From Xylogone sp. PMI_703 (Eukaryota; Ascomycota; Leotiomycetes): a DNA stretch of 64,000 nt. Both the position numbers and the translations under genes were made by a program. Every line of letters starts with the position of its first letter. Positions within the stretch are counted from its first letter, which is position 1. Positions 21,917 to 33,345 of the stretch are shown piece after piece. The stretch spans positions 434,001 through 498,000 of the forward strand of contig JAJTUQ010000003.1 of assembly GCA_021399445.1 (NCBI GenBank), written 5' to 3'. The notes below the pieces were generated by a model. It made no database searches and was not told the origin of the DNA. It saw only the letters and a list, made by a program, of their open reading frames with translations.

Positions 21917-24284
21917 TTATAGACAAGGACTTGGAAGTTCTCCTCCTCTAGCACCCATCCAAGACTTCTGTAATTCTATCTCATCTTCCCACAGTGCAGG
22001 AGCTCCATCCATCCCTAGGCCTGGTGCCACGGCTGTCTCTCCCCACACAATTCCACACTCGACTACGTACTCATCCCAACATGCTAATAGCTCCTGTAAC
22101 TTTTGTGGCTCCTTCTCAGATAAGTCATTCGTTTCTCCGGGGTCCTCTACGACGTTAAATAGCTCCCACCCCTCATCCCCCTCGCCCGCACCTCCTTCAG
22201 CTTTAGAGAAGTAAACAATCTTCCAATCTCCTTTACGGAGTGCACCGCGAGCGAAGAGCTCCCAACCAACAGGTTCGGAGGATGAGTGGATAGCCCACAT
22301 CTCGTCGTCCTCTACTTTCTCATCGCGAGCAAAGAGTGGTACCCACGATTTCCCACGGATTGCATGAACATCTTTGCCACGGAATGTGGTCATCTTACGA
22401 AGAGTAGTCTCTTTGCCCAAGGGCAGCGCTTTTCGTTTTTCAGAAGGAGGAGGCATAGATACATTTGCTAATTCAAGAAAGGTAGGAACAAAGTCCATAA
22501 CGGTTGAGAACGAGCGATTAAACGATCCAGGGGGGATGGAAGGGAGAAAAGTGTTCGTAGGAGGTTTAATAATGCATGGTACAAGGATTCCACCTTGCGA
22601 AGGGAAGCATTTGAACAGCCTTGAAGGAGCGGTAGATGCTTGGGCCCAGAGCGGGCCGAGCCTGAAATATAAAGGTCAGAGTGTGTTGTCAATTAAGGAA
22701 TAGGAACTGTACCAGGTGAATGAATTCCAAGAGCCAATATTGTCGTACGAGTTATCGTAATATTGGTGGATGGCACGCTTGATATTGTCTCCCATGACCG
22801 CTGAGAGAGAAGTTAGCTTGTCCATAAGTCTAACATTATACAGGGAGGCGCTTATATTACTTACGAGCAGCCTCCATTCTGCATGTAAAAATAGCGCTGG
22901 TTAGCTCAAAGCTGATTGTAGTGAAGATTGCATCACTCACGCGGCACCCTCCGCTCCATTGTCACTCATAAACACGATGAACGTGTTGTCGTATTCTCCC
23001 GTCTGTTTCAGGTAATCTACCATTTTCCCCACATTGACGTCGATGGAGTCTACCATACCCGCATATGCCTCCATTGCTCGACTGGAAAGCTTCTTCTCCT
23101 CTGGAGTAAGTTCATCCCATTCTCCAACACCTTGTGTAGTTGTCTCAACCTTGTGCGGGATAACAGACTTATCAATGATACCCATATCGGCTAGCCTTTT
23201 AAGTCGCTGTTCCCGCAGGGCATACGGGCCATTGTCGTACACTCCTTGGTATCTAAACAATGAATATCAATTTGACTGGGATAAAGTAACCAAGTTGTTT
23301 ATACCTACTTATCACGCTGGGCTTTAGAGCACTGTAGGGGCCAATGGGGTGCAGTATATGGCAGAAAAGCAAAGAAAGGTTTTGACTTATCATCTTCAGA
23401 CCGGTCCTTGAAGAACTGGATTAGTCTATCAGTATAATAATCTGTGGAATAGAAGCCGTGGGGATCTTCTGTCTTATTTGGCTGTCTAAGGAACGAAAGT
23501 CGCCGTCAGCATAATTAATTTGCAACTCTGCTTTGTGCTAGGCAATAGAAAACATAAATATGGTTAACTTTGGACTCACATTTCAACTTTGCGCCCTTTC
23601 TCTGCATGGACTGGCCGGCCACCAACTGGGAATCGTTCTTGTACTGGCTCCCATCCATAATGATTACAGCATCCAGGGAGCATGGCAAATGCCTTTTGGA
23701 AGCCACGTTCCCATGGTCCCTAGGAAGCACGTAGGCCCAGGTGCCACTGTTTACAAGTCAGCTCCCATAAAATAGAGTTGCTGGGCGTTTATAGATTGCG
23801 CGCTGTGAAAGTGACATGACGCGAAACGAACGGACAAAAAGAATAACTAGCCTTCCCAGACATAACGGTAAAGTAGCCGTTGTCTCCTAAGATCTCCGGC
23901 AGAGCTGCCACATCGCTGTTTAGATACCCCTCGTACCCAGCTTTACCCGACCACCGTTTCGCCCCTTGCTCGCTGTTCTTATATTCTATCAACACGCCTA
24001 AGCCACCAAGGTGCGCGTCGGTGCCAGTTAGGAGCATCGCACGTGTAGGTGAGCAAGCTGCCGCCGTGTGATGGTTGAGGAGGCGGATACCCTCACCTGC
24101 AAGACGGTCAATATTAGGTGTTTGGATCTCAGAACCATAGCAGCCTATATCAGAAAAGCCCTGGGAGCATGATTTTTAGCTGGCGCTCCTTTAGCTGGGA
24201 TTAAAAGTTGAAGCTCACAAGGTCGTCAGCAAGGATGAACAGGATGTTAGGACGCTTGGGCGTCGCCTTCGGGGCTTCTTCCAT
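21917..24284 (-). pseudogene. type I sulfatase gene with an in-frame stop
   Basis: Eight exons: 24219-24284, 23852-24160, 23580-23746, 23309-23485, 22941-23252, 22865-22878 (a 14-nt microexon), 22713-22800 and 21917-22661, together 625 codons. The N terminus reads NILFILADDLGFSDIGCYGS (metal-binding DD), then the formylglycine site CSPTR with Cys58, the YTAPHWP and MSDNGAEGA motifs, and a normal C-terminal subdomain. Exon 3 should start WHLGL, completing the conserved GKWHLG, but TAG follows nine codons in (23720-23722). The intron before it has a GC rather than GT donor (GCTAGT at 23851). Splicing to the CCTAG at 23720 would skip the stop but delete WHLG. So the gene is probably inactive in this strain, unless the base is a sequencing error. 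No secretion signal is seen; cytosolic fungal sulfatases of this kind cleave sulfate esters taken up by a permease. Confidence 0.72.
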
Positions 24285-25097
24285 ATGTAAGAACTATTGC
24301 GGAGGCACAGAAGAATTAAAAGATGAGATTTGTTGCAAGAACTGTATAAAGAGTGTGTCTATCTCAGTCTATTTATGGCGTTTCTCTATGAGTAAAAGAA
24401 AGGGATATGACCAATAAAGAGGATTGCGAAAGGGGGATAGTTGGGGAGAGCAGGATATATGTAGCGCAAAAGAAAATTAGGATTATTCCTCCAGAGGCTC
24501 AATTTATAAATGTATTCCAGAATGGACGCGTTACAAGGGTGATCTAGTGGAGCTTGAGCTACATGGGGGTGGGGATGCTGCTCTCGCTCGGATGCCATGG
24601 GGATGGTTCGTGAGAAAGTCGCGGTATTGTTTTGAAGCTGCGACAACGCTCTCTCCGCAAAATCCACCTAGTTTATTCTTCCATTCTAAATAAGAATTTA
24701 ATTATGTAGTAGTTATCGCTGGCGTTCATTCCCAACTGATCCTCTTCGTCTTTGGATGCTCTGTCGATGATATAGCAGAAAGAGAACCCGCAGCTGACTG
24801 TTCATACCCAGCCTGATCCGAGCGAAATGATGCCATTTGGCCTCGCTCGGAAGAAGTACCCCATGGGGATGGCACGGCAGATGGAACTCTTCCACCCAAT
24901 CCCCAGCATGCCCATCTCTCTTACATGTAGATATTTATACACACGCATATATAAGTCCAGCACGATCCATGATCGACATTTCGATTCATGCATCCTGCAT
25001 CTGATACAGCGTTGCTACAACCTATCTCACCGCACCTATCTTTCGTTCGATTCAACATAGAGCAACCTTCGGCGGCTTCAGGGCAGCGGCTGGCATC
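24285..25097. promoter_or_regulatory. divergent promoter of sulfatase and sugar permease
   Basis: An 813-bp region between the two start codons. It holds a repeated block, CTCGCTCGGA plus CCATGGGGATGG, at 24583-24606 and again at 24842-24872, and a perfect inverted repeat at 24817-24851. TATATAA-like AT stretches near 24930-24950 lie closer to the permease. Confidence 0.5.
24817..24851. promoter_or_regulatory. inverted repeat with CCG/CGG half sites, candidate operator
   Basis: TCCGAGCGA (24817-24825) and TCGCTCGGA (24843-24851) are perfect reverse complements separated by 17 bp. CCG and CGG half sites are typical of Zn2Cys6 binding, and the double-cluster regulator lies next door. Binding is inferred only. 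Confidence 0.45.
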
Positions 25098-27175
25098 ATG
25101 ACGGATCAACGCTCTGCTTGGTCAATGGCGACCCCAATGCTTCTATTCTCCTGCTTCTGTCTGCTGGTAGGTGACATGCTCTTTGGCTATGATACAGGTA
25201 GCTTTGGTGGTATTCTTGCAAACCCCGTAGGTGATCTCCAAACGTGGTGGCTAGCTTAAGCAGCACTGATAATCACGCGCAGGGCTTCGTGAGGCAATTC
25301 GGGACATATCACCCTATAACTAAGACCTACGCTATTGATTCGCTCCACACATCGCTCCTATCTTCTCTTCCATTTATTGGAAAGTTTATTGGGTGTCTTC
25401 TTGCTGGTCCTGGCATCGAGAAATTTGGCCATCGCATGGTGTTTTTTGCACTCTCCGTCGTCTCATTCATCGGCGTTATTAGTGAGTTAGATCATCTCTA
25501 GAGATAGCAATATTGATGAGCTCATCTTCCTGCTCTCTAGTTGAGATAACTGCTGCTGGCTCCGGTCCTGGGACTGGGCGTTTTGCCCAATTTGTCGTTG
25601 GCCGCATCATTGTCTATATATCGGTCGGTTTAGTAGAAGTTGATGTGACGTGAGTCGCCTCTTGCATGAGTTACTATTTAAGTGAAACTGACACATCCAC
25701 CACAAGAACATATCAATCCGAGATTGTACCAGCTCCCTTTCGAGGCCTCGTCGTTGTATCTTTACAGCTCTTTCTCAACGCCGGAAGCGTCATTGCAACG
25801 GTTGTCAACAAAGCTTATGCAACCAGAACCGACGGCCTGGGTTGGAAAGTCGTTACTGGTATTCAATTTGTATATCCACTGTGTGAGTAACCACTGCAGC
25901 TTTATAGCTTCTGATAGCCGGAGATTTTTAACACAAAAGTTCATAGTGATCATATTATTTACGTTCTTCAATCCAGCTCTCCACGCTGGCTTCTGTCCAA
26001 AGATCGTGATGAGGATGCTGTCGCTGCTCTCCGTCGTCTTAGGCCTGAGAGTGATGCTGCTAATGGCAACTGCGCAGCGGAAATTCAGGCTATCAAGGAT
26101 GCTCTCCAGGAACATGTGCATAAGGCCCCATGGTTTGACCTCGTACGAGGAAGTAATTTTCGTAGAACAATGATTGTGATTGTTTATTATTTCTTCCAAC
26201 AGGTTAGCACTATCCCTGTACGATACTCAATAGGTCTAACTGCTGGACTATAGACCACTGGCCAAGCCTTTGTCTCTACTTACCAGACAACATTTTATAA
26301 GACGAACGGGTTCGCAGATCAAGCTTTTACGTATCCTGTCATCAACAGTTGCCTTAGCTTTCTATCTGTCATCCCGTTAATGTACTTCGTAGATAAAATT
26401 GGGTAAGTCAAAGTCAATGCTTCCCTCCTAGTGGACCGATTAAAGGCATAGACTTCAGCTAATGATGTTGTGCAGTCGTCGATATAGTCTCATGATTACC
26501 TACTGTTTGCAGGCCTTCTGGATCTTTTTACTGGCCGGCCTCGGTGGCATGCGACATAAAACAGTCGCCGACAAAAATACAATCGTGGCGGCTTTCATGC
26601 TTTACTCCTTTTCTTACAATGTAAGTTCTCATACATTTATATTTCCATAATATCTTATAGTGCATTTTTTAACAAGTCCTCTTCCCTGCCTAGATGGGTG
26701 GTGCTTCTATACCCTATCTTCTTGGCACTGAAATACCCAACGCTGCTGTCCGTGAAAAGACGCAGAGTCTAGGGGCTGCATGGAATGTTGTCTGGGCTTT
26801 CGCGACCAATTTCGTCATTCCATATATGATCAATAGTATTCACTTCGGCGTTGGGTGGGTATTCGGTGGCATCTCACTCGTAGCACTTGTATTCACCTTT
26901 CTCTTTCTCCCAGAAACCAAGGTAAGGTCTACACATCTATCCATTATGAATGACAAGTTGACATAGGAAATCCCCCACAGGGTCGGGCACTTGAAGAGAT
27001 CGACGCTATATTTGCAGTTGCTTACAATCCCTTCCGTCCTGCAAAGATTCATTTCACGGACGCCGAGCGCCATGTTGGCCAGCTTGAAGGAGAGAAAGAT
27101 ACCGCAAGATCTATCTCGGACAATAATGACCATTTTATTCATGACGGCAAGCAGCAAGTTGTCCACGAAGCGTAA
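25098..27175 (+). CDS. MFS sugar permease, probable one-base frameshift
   Basis: Nine exons: 25098-25226, 25283-25481, 25541-25649, 25707-25882, 25947-26202, 26254-26402, 26476-26620, 26694-26921, 26981-27175; about 528 residues. Sugar-porter marks: FGYDTGSFGG in TM1, EIVPAPFRG, the SSPRWLLSKDRDED loop after TM6, VDKIGRRY, and FLPETKGRALEEID at the end. With the strong GTGAGT donor (25883) and TCATAG acceptor, TM6 reads LIILFTFFNP but then needs one extra base near 25966-25974 to enter SSPRWLL. An alternative acceptor at 25939 keeps the frame but turns the helix into FHSDHIIYVLQ, much less plausible. It is therefore a probable pseudogene or has a sequence error. It faces the sulfatase gene across a shared promoter. 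Confidence 0.65.
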
Positions 27176-28106
27176 ATGTATATCCAAGAGAAGAAATATA
27201 GGTGGCATTTTCCTATAATATATATGTACAACTGCTCCACCTGTGTACACGTAATCAATTAGTAGTTACAATGACCACAGTGATCAGAGCTTCCTCAAAC
27301 TTTAATGGCAATAATAAATATTAGCAAGTATTCATAATGTTCTAGAATAATGCAAATGCAACTGGTTATAGAATGCGAAAGATTTTCGGAATAATATAGA
27401 GAGTTATCTTAAGCAATAGCCGGTCGTGAACCGGATTCTGGTGCCCCGCCGGGTTGCAGTGCATCACGCCTTCCGTCCGAATTTTGAATCCTTTCTTAGC
27501 TAGGATATACTCAAACGAACTAGTAATTGATCCGTAAACAGCTAATGCAGACGAATTGACTTAATTTAGGAATACGAAATTGTTGGAATGAGGTGGGGTT
27601 GCTTCTCAATATGTTCATGTATCCGGTGGATGTTGCGATGAAGCAACATGGCCCTTTCGATATGGCTCTTCAAAACCATGGCAGCATTTGTGCACCTGTT
27701 AATTAAAGCGCTGTAACATGATATAATTAAAGGGGGTATGAAAGTATGATCAGCTAGTCTAATAATACCATTTCTATTCGCTATTTTCTCGAACGCAAGC
27801 CGCCTTAACCCGTCTGTTCTTCGTTTCCCGCCTAAATCCAGGCGCTTGGCATCACTCCCAGGGTCAACTACACACCCCAAAGATTGTCCTGAGCAGCCCT
27901 TTCACTCATCTGAGTGAACAGATTCATTAGTTGGAACTTTGTCAACTGAGCATTACGACAATACCATAAGCGGACTGCACTTTCGCCCACCGCCTTACAA
28001 AAATATAATTACGAAATATCCCAATTTCGGTTGATGAAATCTAGAAGTCTATCAAAATGCGGCTTCGGTACATACTAGGGACCTCGGTACCGATTTGGCT
28101 GGCAAT
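27176..28106. other. gene-free intergenic region
   Basis: No domain-bearing frame on either strand; frames at 27566-27880 and similar are stop-bounded chance openings. AT-rich around 27300-27420. Confidence 0.45.
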
Positions 28107-28364
28107 ATGGTGGTTGCTGACCATCGCCATGCCAAGACTATAATCAACATTTTCTTGTCCGGATTCGTGGGGATGTTTACGTTGGAATATCTGGCAAGAA
28201 CACGGACATTATCATCCGGAATACGTCGTTTAGAAGCGGACGTAGTGAAGACTTTTCCAAACGAGAAGAAAAGGCTGGAATGGTTCAGAAAGCAAATAGA
28301 AGAATTGGAAGCTGAAGTCGGAAAGTATGATGGGGAGGCTGTAGTCGATATCACGGAAGCCTGA
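28107..28364 (+). CDS. small hypothetical protein with one hydrophobic helix and a coiled coil
   Basis: 85 residues from the first ATG of the frame (28107). Residues about 12-30 (TIINIFLSGFVGMFTLEYL) are hydrophobic and could be a membrane anchor. The rest is charged and helical (RRLEADVVKTF, EWFRKQIEELEAEVGKY), suggesting a short coiled coil. An overlapping frame starting at ATG 28058 encodes another short peptide, so the true start or splicing is uncertain. I do not recognise a family; codon use and the clean amphipathic pattern are the only support. Confidence 0.4.
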   Translation: MVVADHRHAKTIINIFLSGFVGMFTLEYLARTRTLSSGIRRLEADVVKTFPNEKKRLEWFRKQIEELEAEVGKYDGEAVVDITEA

Positions 28365-28819
28365 CTCTGAATTTGTATGCGAACAATTTCTAATTCTAAT
28401 TGTACACACCTACTCATTCTTTCAAATACTTATCAAAGGAAATAGACAAAGAGGATACTGATTTTGAGTATACACAGGATGCTCAAAGATCAAAATTGAA
28501 CAGGTGTCTGCTTATCAGAAAAGACTTCATCTATACAGAGCTTTAGTTAGAGCTTATTCAGTGGACTCATAATCGTGTCTTACAAACAGTATGTCGCATA
28601 GCATACTAACCTTAGATCCAAGCATTGACCATAAAGTGGGATAAATGACTCTATTTGTTAGGATAGAGCGATCATGATTAGGAGGGCTATGGATGGACAG
28701 AAAGGAGTATATCGATATTCTGCGAATAAACTAAGCCGTAATGACGACGCCACGGAGCTACTAGTACGTATTTCTAATATGAGTTATCCTTCCATAGAAT
28801 GCGGGAAACCGACGCAGAT
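28365..28819. other. intergenic region
   Basis: AT-rich spacer between a small plus-strand gene and the 3' end of the minus-strand esterase gene. No gene seen. Confidence 0.45.
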
Positions 28820-29626
28820 TCATAGCTCTGGTTTATTCTCTGTCGCCATTTCAATTCCTTTTGGTTTTACATCTTGCCATAAACTCGAGGGCAGATCTGA
28901 GTTATCGACATCATATATATGTGGCAGTGTAGTTGGAAGGTTTTCGGTCCTCAGTTCTGGAAACTTCTCTCTGACAGTTCTCAGTAAGATGTTATACCAT
29001 ATTTTATACCCTTCCCCAGTAAAGTGTACACCATCGCTAAGTAGATCCCTTAAGCTTCCATCTCCCGTATTTCTCTTTCCAGATGTGATATCTTCTTCCA
29101 GCCACCCTTTAGCCTTTGCAAATGCATGCCATAAGTCAATAAACGGGACTTCTAAGCGTTTTGCAAGATTTTCGGCTGTTTTAGAAAACTCGAGATTCCT
29201 CACGGTGTTCTTGTCTTCGATACCTTGACCCGCATCGATAAGACTAGGCCCAACAACAATCAGAGGGATATTCCGTGCTTGTATCATCTTAATTACATGC
29301 TCCAAATTCTGTGCATATCTCTCCAATGATAAACAACCATCGCTGGCATCGTTAGTTCCAAAGAAAACAGTGATAAGTCTGATATTTGATCCGCCCGCCT
29401 CTTCGGCATCTAAAGTTGGCCCAATAATGCAGCGAGCGTGTTCAGTTGTATAGCCACCATAACCCCGAGCTACAACCTGTAGCTTGCGGAAGTATTCATG
29501 CTGGAGAGCAGGTGCTAAGTTGAAACCAAATTCCTGATTGTAAGACATCTCCGTAATAGAATCACCGAAGAGCAGAATTTTGTCTACGGTGACTTTCTTT
29601 ACTTCAGCTGGGTTCGATGCTGGCAT
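28820..29626 (-). CDS. SGNH/GDSL hydrolase, isoamyl-acetate-esterase (IAH1) type
   Basis: Intronless, 268 residues. Block I ILLFGDSITEMSYNQEFGF carries the nucleophile Ser in GDS. Block II contains the oxyanion Gly in RGYGGYTTEHA, block III is FFGTNDA (oxyanion Asn), and block V DGVHFTGEGY carries the catalytic Asp and His. Order and spacing match the IAH1-like branch of SGNH esterases, about 240-270 residues and cytosolic, which hydrolyse short acyl esters such as acetate esters. No signal peptide. The C-terminal extension of about 30 residues after LRTVREKFPEL is low complexity. The natural substrate is unknown; there is no obvious partner among its neighbours. Confidence 0.88.
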   Translation of the reverse strand: MPASNPAEVKKVTVDKILLFGDSITEMSYNQEFGFNLAPALQHEYFRKLQVVARGYGGYTTEHARCIIGPTLDAEEAGGSNIRLITVFFGTNDASDGCLSLERYAQNLEHVIKMIQARNIPLIVVGPSLIDAGQGIEDKNTVRNLEFSKTAENLAKRLEVPFIDLWHAFAKAKGWLEEDITSGKRNTGDGSLRDLLSDGVHFTGEGYKIWYNILLRTVREKFPELRTENLPTTLPHIYDVDNSDLPSSLWQDVKPKGIEMATENKPEL

Positions 29627-30877
29627 TTTGACTCGCCTAACCTGTTTTTCCCTTCTGGCTTAATACTTCTGAATAGAATAAAATGCCGTATATGCCCTGT
29701 CTTTTAAGAAAGGCTGTAGTGGTGACACTGTGAGGCTGCGACGGAGGATGATGTGAAGAGGCTTGGTTGTGCTAAGACGTATTGTCTCAACAATGTCACC
29801 CAGACTGATGTCGCTGAGATGTTTTGGCCACCCTACGTGACTTTTAAGTGTGAAGCTACAAAACGGAACGAGTGCGCCTGGAAGAAATCTCTACATGCGG
29901 GGCTCTATCAACCCGTCGGACGCAGCAAACGTGGGTTCGGAAGGTACTACCGTGGCTAATAAAGATATGTCTTTTTTCCTTCTTGGATACTTATCGGATC
30001 ACAAGTGCCCAAATCTAGTTCAATATCAGAATCAACAGGAAGGCCAATATTTCACGTAGATATTAGGGTTGGTGGCAGCTCAGGAATTCTGACGGGATTC
30101 CACCCCACCGGAGAGATTATCGGTCTCTTCCGTTAAGATATCAACGTGCCACTTCTCATACAATGAATGGTTTGCTTTTCACCCCGAGAATCCCACCGCA
30201 CTTATCTAATGAGTATTTTACAAAATGGCGGATATTTGAGCAATCTGGAGATCTTTCATTGGAGTACCTGGGCGGGGCTCTTGAACGTGACTACAAAAGA
30301 ACATACCTGCCCCTTCGTCCTAATCTCTCCACGATCTAATGAACCAACAAGATCGATTTATTTACCTGTCTATTTTGAGTTCACTCCCTACTAGTGCAGG
30401 AGGATGCAAGTGTTCATATTCTTCAACAAATAAATAGGTTGCTCAAATATGCGGTCAGTGGAATATCTGCTTGCGACTGTGGCCTCGATATGAGAAGACA
30501 TACTGGTATCCCGATGGCTCATTCTGGAAATCAGCCAGGGGCCTAGAGATTTCAAATAGCCCTAATGTTTGAGTAATTATTCATTTAGAGTGGTTTTGGT
30601 TTTCTATACATTTTGGAATTGAGTAGAGATATCTAATATAGCTTTGCTCATATATCCACTAGGGTTTACATCAAATGATAATGGGAGATACACTTTTGAG
30701 TGGCTACAACCTGCAGGAGCTGCGTGCTCGCCGAATTCTCACCGATAGATGGTGCTGGTTGTTATCCCAGAGCAGGTTAATAATGTTTAATAATGCTCAT
30801 TTATTATAACCATTTTGATGCTTCAGACCAGATCGACATTGTCATGGAATCGTTACTGGCATTAGAATACGAGGCTT
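29627..30877. other. gene-free intergenic region
   Basis: About 1.25 kb with no supported coding region. Short frames at 29753-30059 and 30167-30394 lack domains and splice signals. Confidence 0.45.
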
Positions 30878-32411
30878 CTATGCTCTCCATTCTATCCTTC
30901 TGGAACCTCGTGTTCCTATTTGAAGTCCCAAGGCGGCTTCTACCCTAGCCCAGGTGACACCCACGGTAGCGCCAGCAAGAAGTGCACCAATTAAAATAGT
31001 AGTCTTCGTGTATGATTTACTCATACCAACAGACTCACTGCCACCCCTAATTAAGACACCCGCCACCGGCGTCCCTATGAGAGATGTGATACCTCGAACC
31101 CCATATAAAAATCCATTCACACTTGTATAGTGCTGTACGCCAAATAGCTCCACCAGCACTGTTGGTAGTAAGCTAATATAAGCTCCAGCGAAGACACCAT
31201 AAAGTATCGTGAAGGTGACAAAAAGAGTCCTTCCCTTCCTGTCTCCACCGGACAGGCATGATGGTAGCCAAAGACCAAAGGCAATGGCCGCACTAACAAA
31301 CGTGCAGAAAAGTAGCGCATTCATACGGCCAACCCTATCGGCAACAAATCCAACGATCACTTTGCCAATCGCTGAAGCAGCGTTGCTAAGAGCAATAAGG
31401 ATCGCTCCCGTTGCCGCAGAATAGCCTAAAGTGCGGGCATAAGATGAAAAGAAGTAAACAGGAGCATAATACGCCGCTCCTTGCAGCCCGGCCGAGATAC
31501 ACTGGGCGATAAACTTCCTCGATCGTGCTACTCGCCAATTGATAAGGGGGACAAAAAAGCGAGACCGAGTGGCTTGCTGCTCAACGCGGTTGCGCCGCTC
31601 TGTCTCGGGTTCCCACCTCAGCATTGTCGATGATAGGGCTATGAGAAGGAATGAAACAGCGCCTGTAAAACGGAGAGTGTTGCGGAAGCCAATACTCGCA
31701 TTCAAAGCCCGCAGGGTTGGAGCCCACGCGACACCACCAACGCCCGTTCCCGAAGTAACAATCCCAACTGCGAGGCCCCGATGCTTGTTAAACCACCCAG
31801 GGCTCACGGTAACAGCAGGTATGTATGTCAAGCATGTTCCCACACCCAACAAGATGCCTTGGGTTAGCATGAACTGCCACAATTTCTGGCTGAAAGATGC
31901 CAGCACGTTGGCAAGAGCGAATATTAACCCACCAACGAGATTGATAGTTCGTGGTGAGTATGACTTACACCAAGCTGAAGCCAGAGGTGCCCCAAGTGAC
32001 ATCAATGAGACAGCCAGAGTCCCGATTAGGCCGATTCTAGCTGGCGATGCGCCAGTAAAGGGATTGGGATCATGGGCGATGGACATAGATTCGTAGAGCT
32101 CCTGGTAGACACCAAATGCAAAGTTCAGGCCGCAGGTGGTGAACATTGCAAGGAAAGCAGCGAGAACTACCAGGACTGAGTTTCTACAAAGCTCGCCATA
32201 GACGATTAGTTTGGAAAGTCATGTCAAAGGCGAAGATAGGTAAAATGAAGAGAAACACGTACATTTTCCTCATTTTGGGGGACAACGAGTCAGGCTGAGG
32301 AGTCTCATCCTCAACTGCCATCTGTGCCATCTGCGGACTCTCGGTGCCGCGATCCTCAACCACGTTATTGACGGTGGTGTCCACAGATTCGGTACTATGA
32401 GAATGCGACAT
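30878..32411 (-). CDS. MFS permease, monocarboxylate transporter-like
   Basis: Exons 32263-32411 and 30878-32183 (79-nt intron, GTACGT donor) give 484 residues. A hydrophilic N-terminal tail of about 49 residues rich in Ser/Thr/Glu leads into about 12 membrane segments. Visible features: GLNFAFGVYQELYES after TM1, PARIGLIGTLAVSLMSLGAPLAS in TM2, the conserved GWFNKHRGLAVGI loop, SGTGVGG, and the second-half loop GFVADRVGRMNALL. These follow the fungal monocarboxylate-porter-like (MCH) family. Substrates may be carboxylates, riboflavin-like compounds or secondary metabolites and cannot be chosen from sequence. Confidence 0.85.
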
Positions 32412-33345
32412 ACTGCACTCATATCCGTGAAAGACCTGTGCGAGGTGTTTGAGCTCTCATCGGATGAGATAAGACACAGCTTATGAGAGGCGAAGTAGCT
32501 TGTAACGAGTCATTATTTAACTCACTCGATGCAAGAGTCACCGTTGGACGCGTCGGGTCCAATGGACGCAGGTGACTTCGCTGGATTCCGGCTTTCGGCT
32601 ACTTGGGTTCAGGGCTGCTTTTACAACTGACTAATACTTGCTACTTCATCCCAGTCGCAGCAAGAAAGCCTCACCTCCAGCTACCAAAATCCCATCACCA
32701 TGATCTTCTATAATAATACTGTTGGTATCGCAGTCGAGACTAGTTGCATACTCAGTCTAGTTGCGTACTCTACTCACTGCCCATATATAGAACTTCAGAT
32801 GCTTGATCTAACCAACTATCACATCACGGCCTCCAACCCCTTTTCGCTCCCTGCTATTGCAGGGTAAACTGAAACTCGTCTATGTACATAAGTCCTAATA
32901 ATGACGTTTGTGAATGGGTTTGTAAGAGAGCTCGCCAGCGATGATGCGGAGTTTTTGTAGATACGGTATCTGTCTGTCAGCACTACGAGCCTGGCGAGTC
33001 CACTATTCTGCATCTTAGCATAATCCCGATCATTAAAGCCGGGCACCTGCAGGTCCGCCACAGCCGTAATCTACCCAATACTATAATGTGGAGCTCCTGT
33101 CTACTCTTTGAACCGTCTTCAGGCACACAGTCGAAGTCATTAACACCCTTTGCTTATCAAATGCTCTGGACTCTCCTCCCATCTCCGTGCTCTTGCATAC
33201 CCAATAAGCTGATCCACGTTAATTCTAGTAGCATATATAATCTACCCACCACAGGTCTTCTTCATCATGCCTCGAACATTGAGACCCCAAGGTAAAATCT
33301 TTATTAAAATACGGCACTAGAATTGTACTCCTCCTATCTTCCAAC
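32412..33345. promoter_or_regulatory. divergent upstream region
   Basis: Shared by the MCT-like permease and the secreted VOC gene. A CATATATAAT box lies at about 33231-33240, roughly 105 bp before the VOC ATG. No coding signal. Confidence 0.45.
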
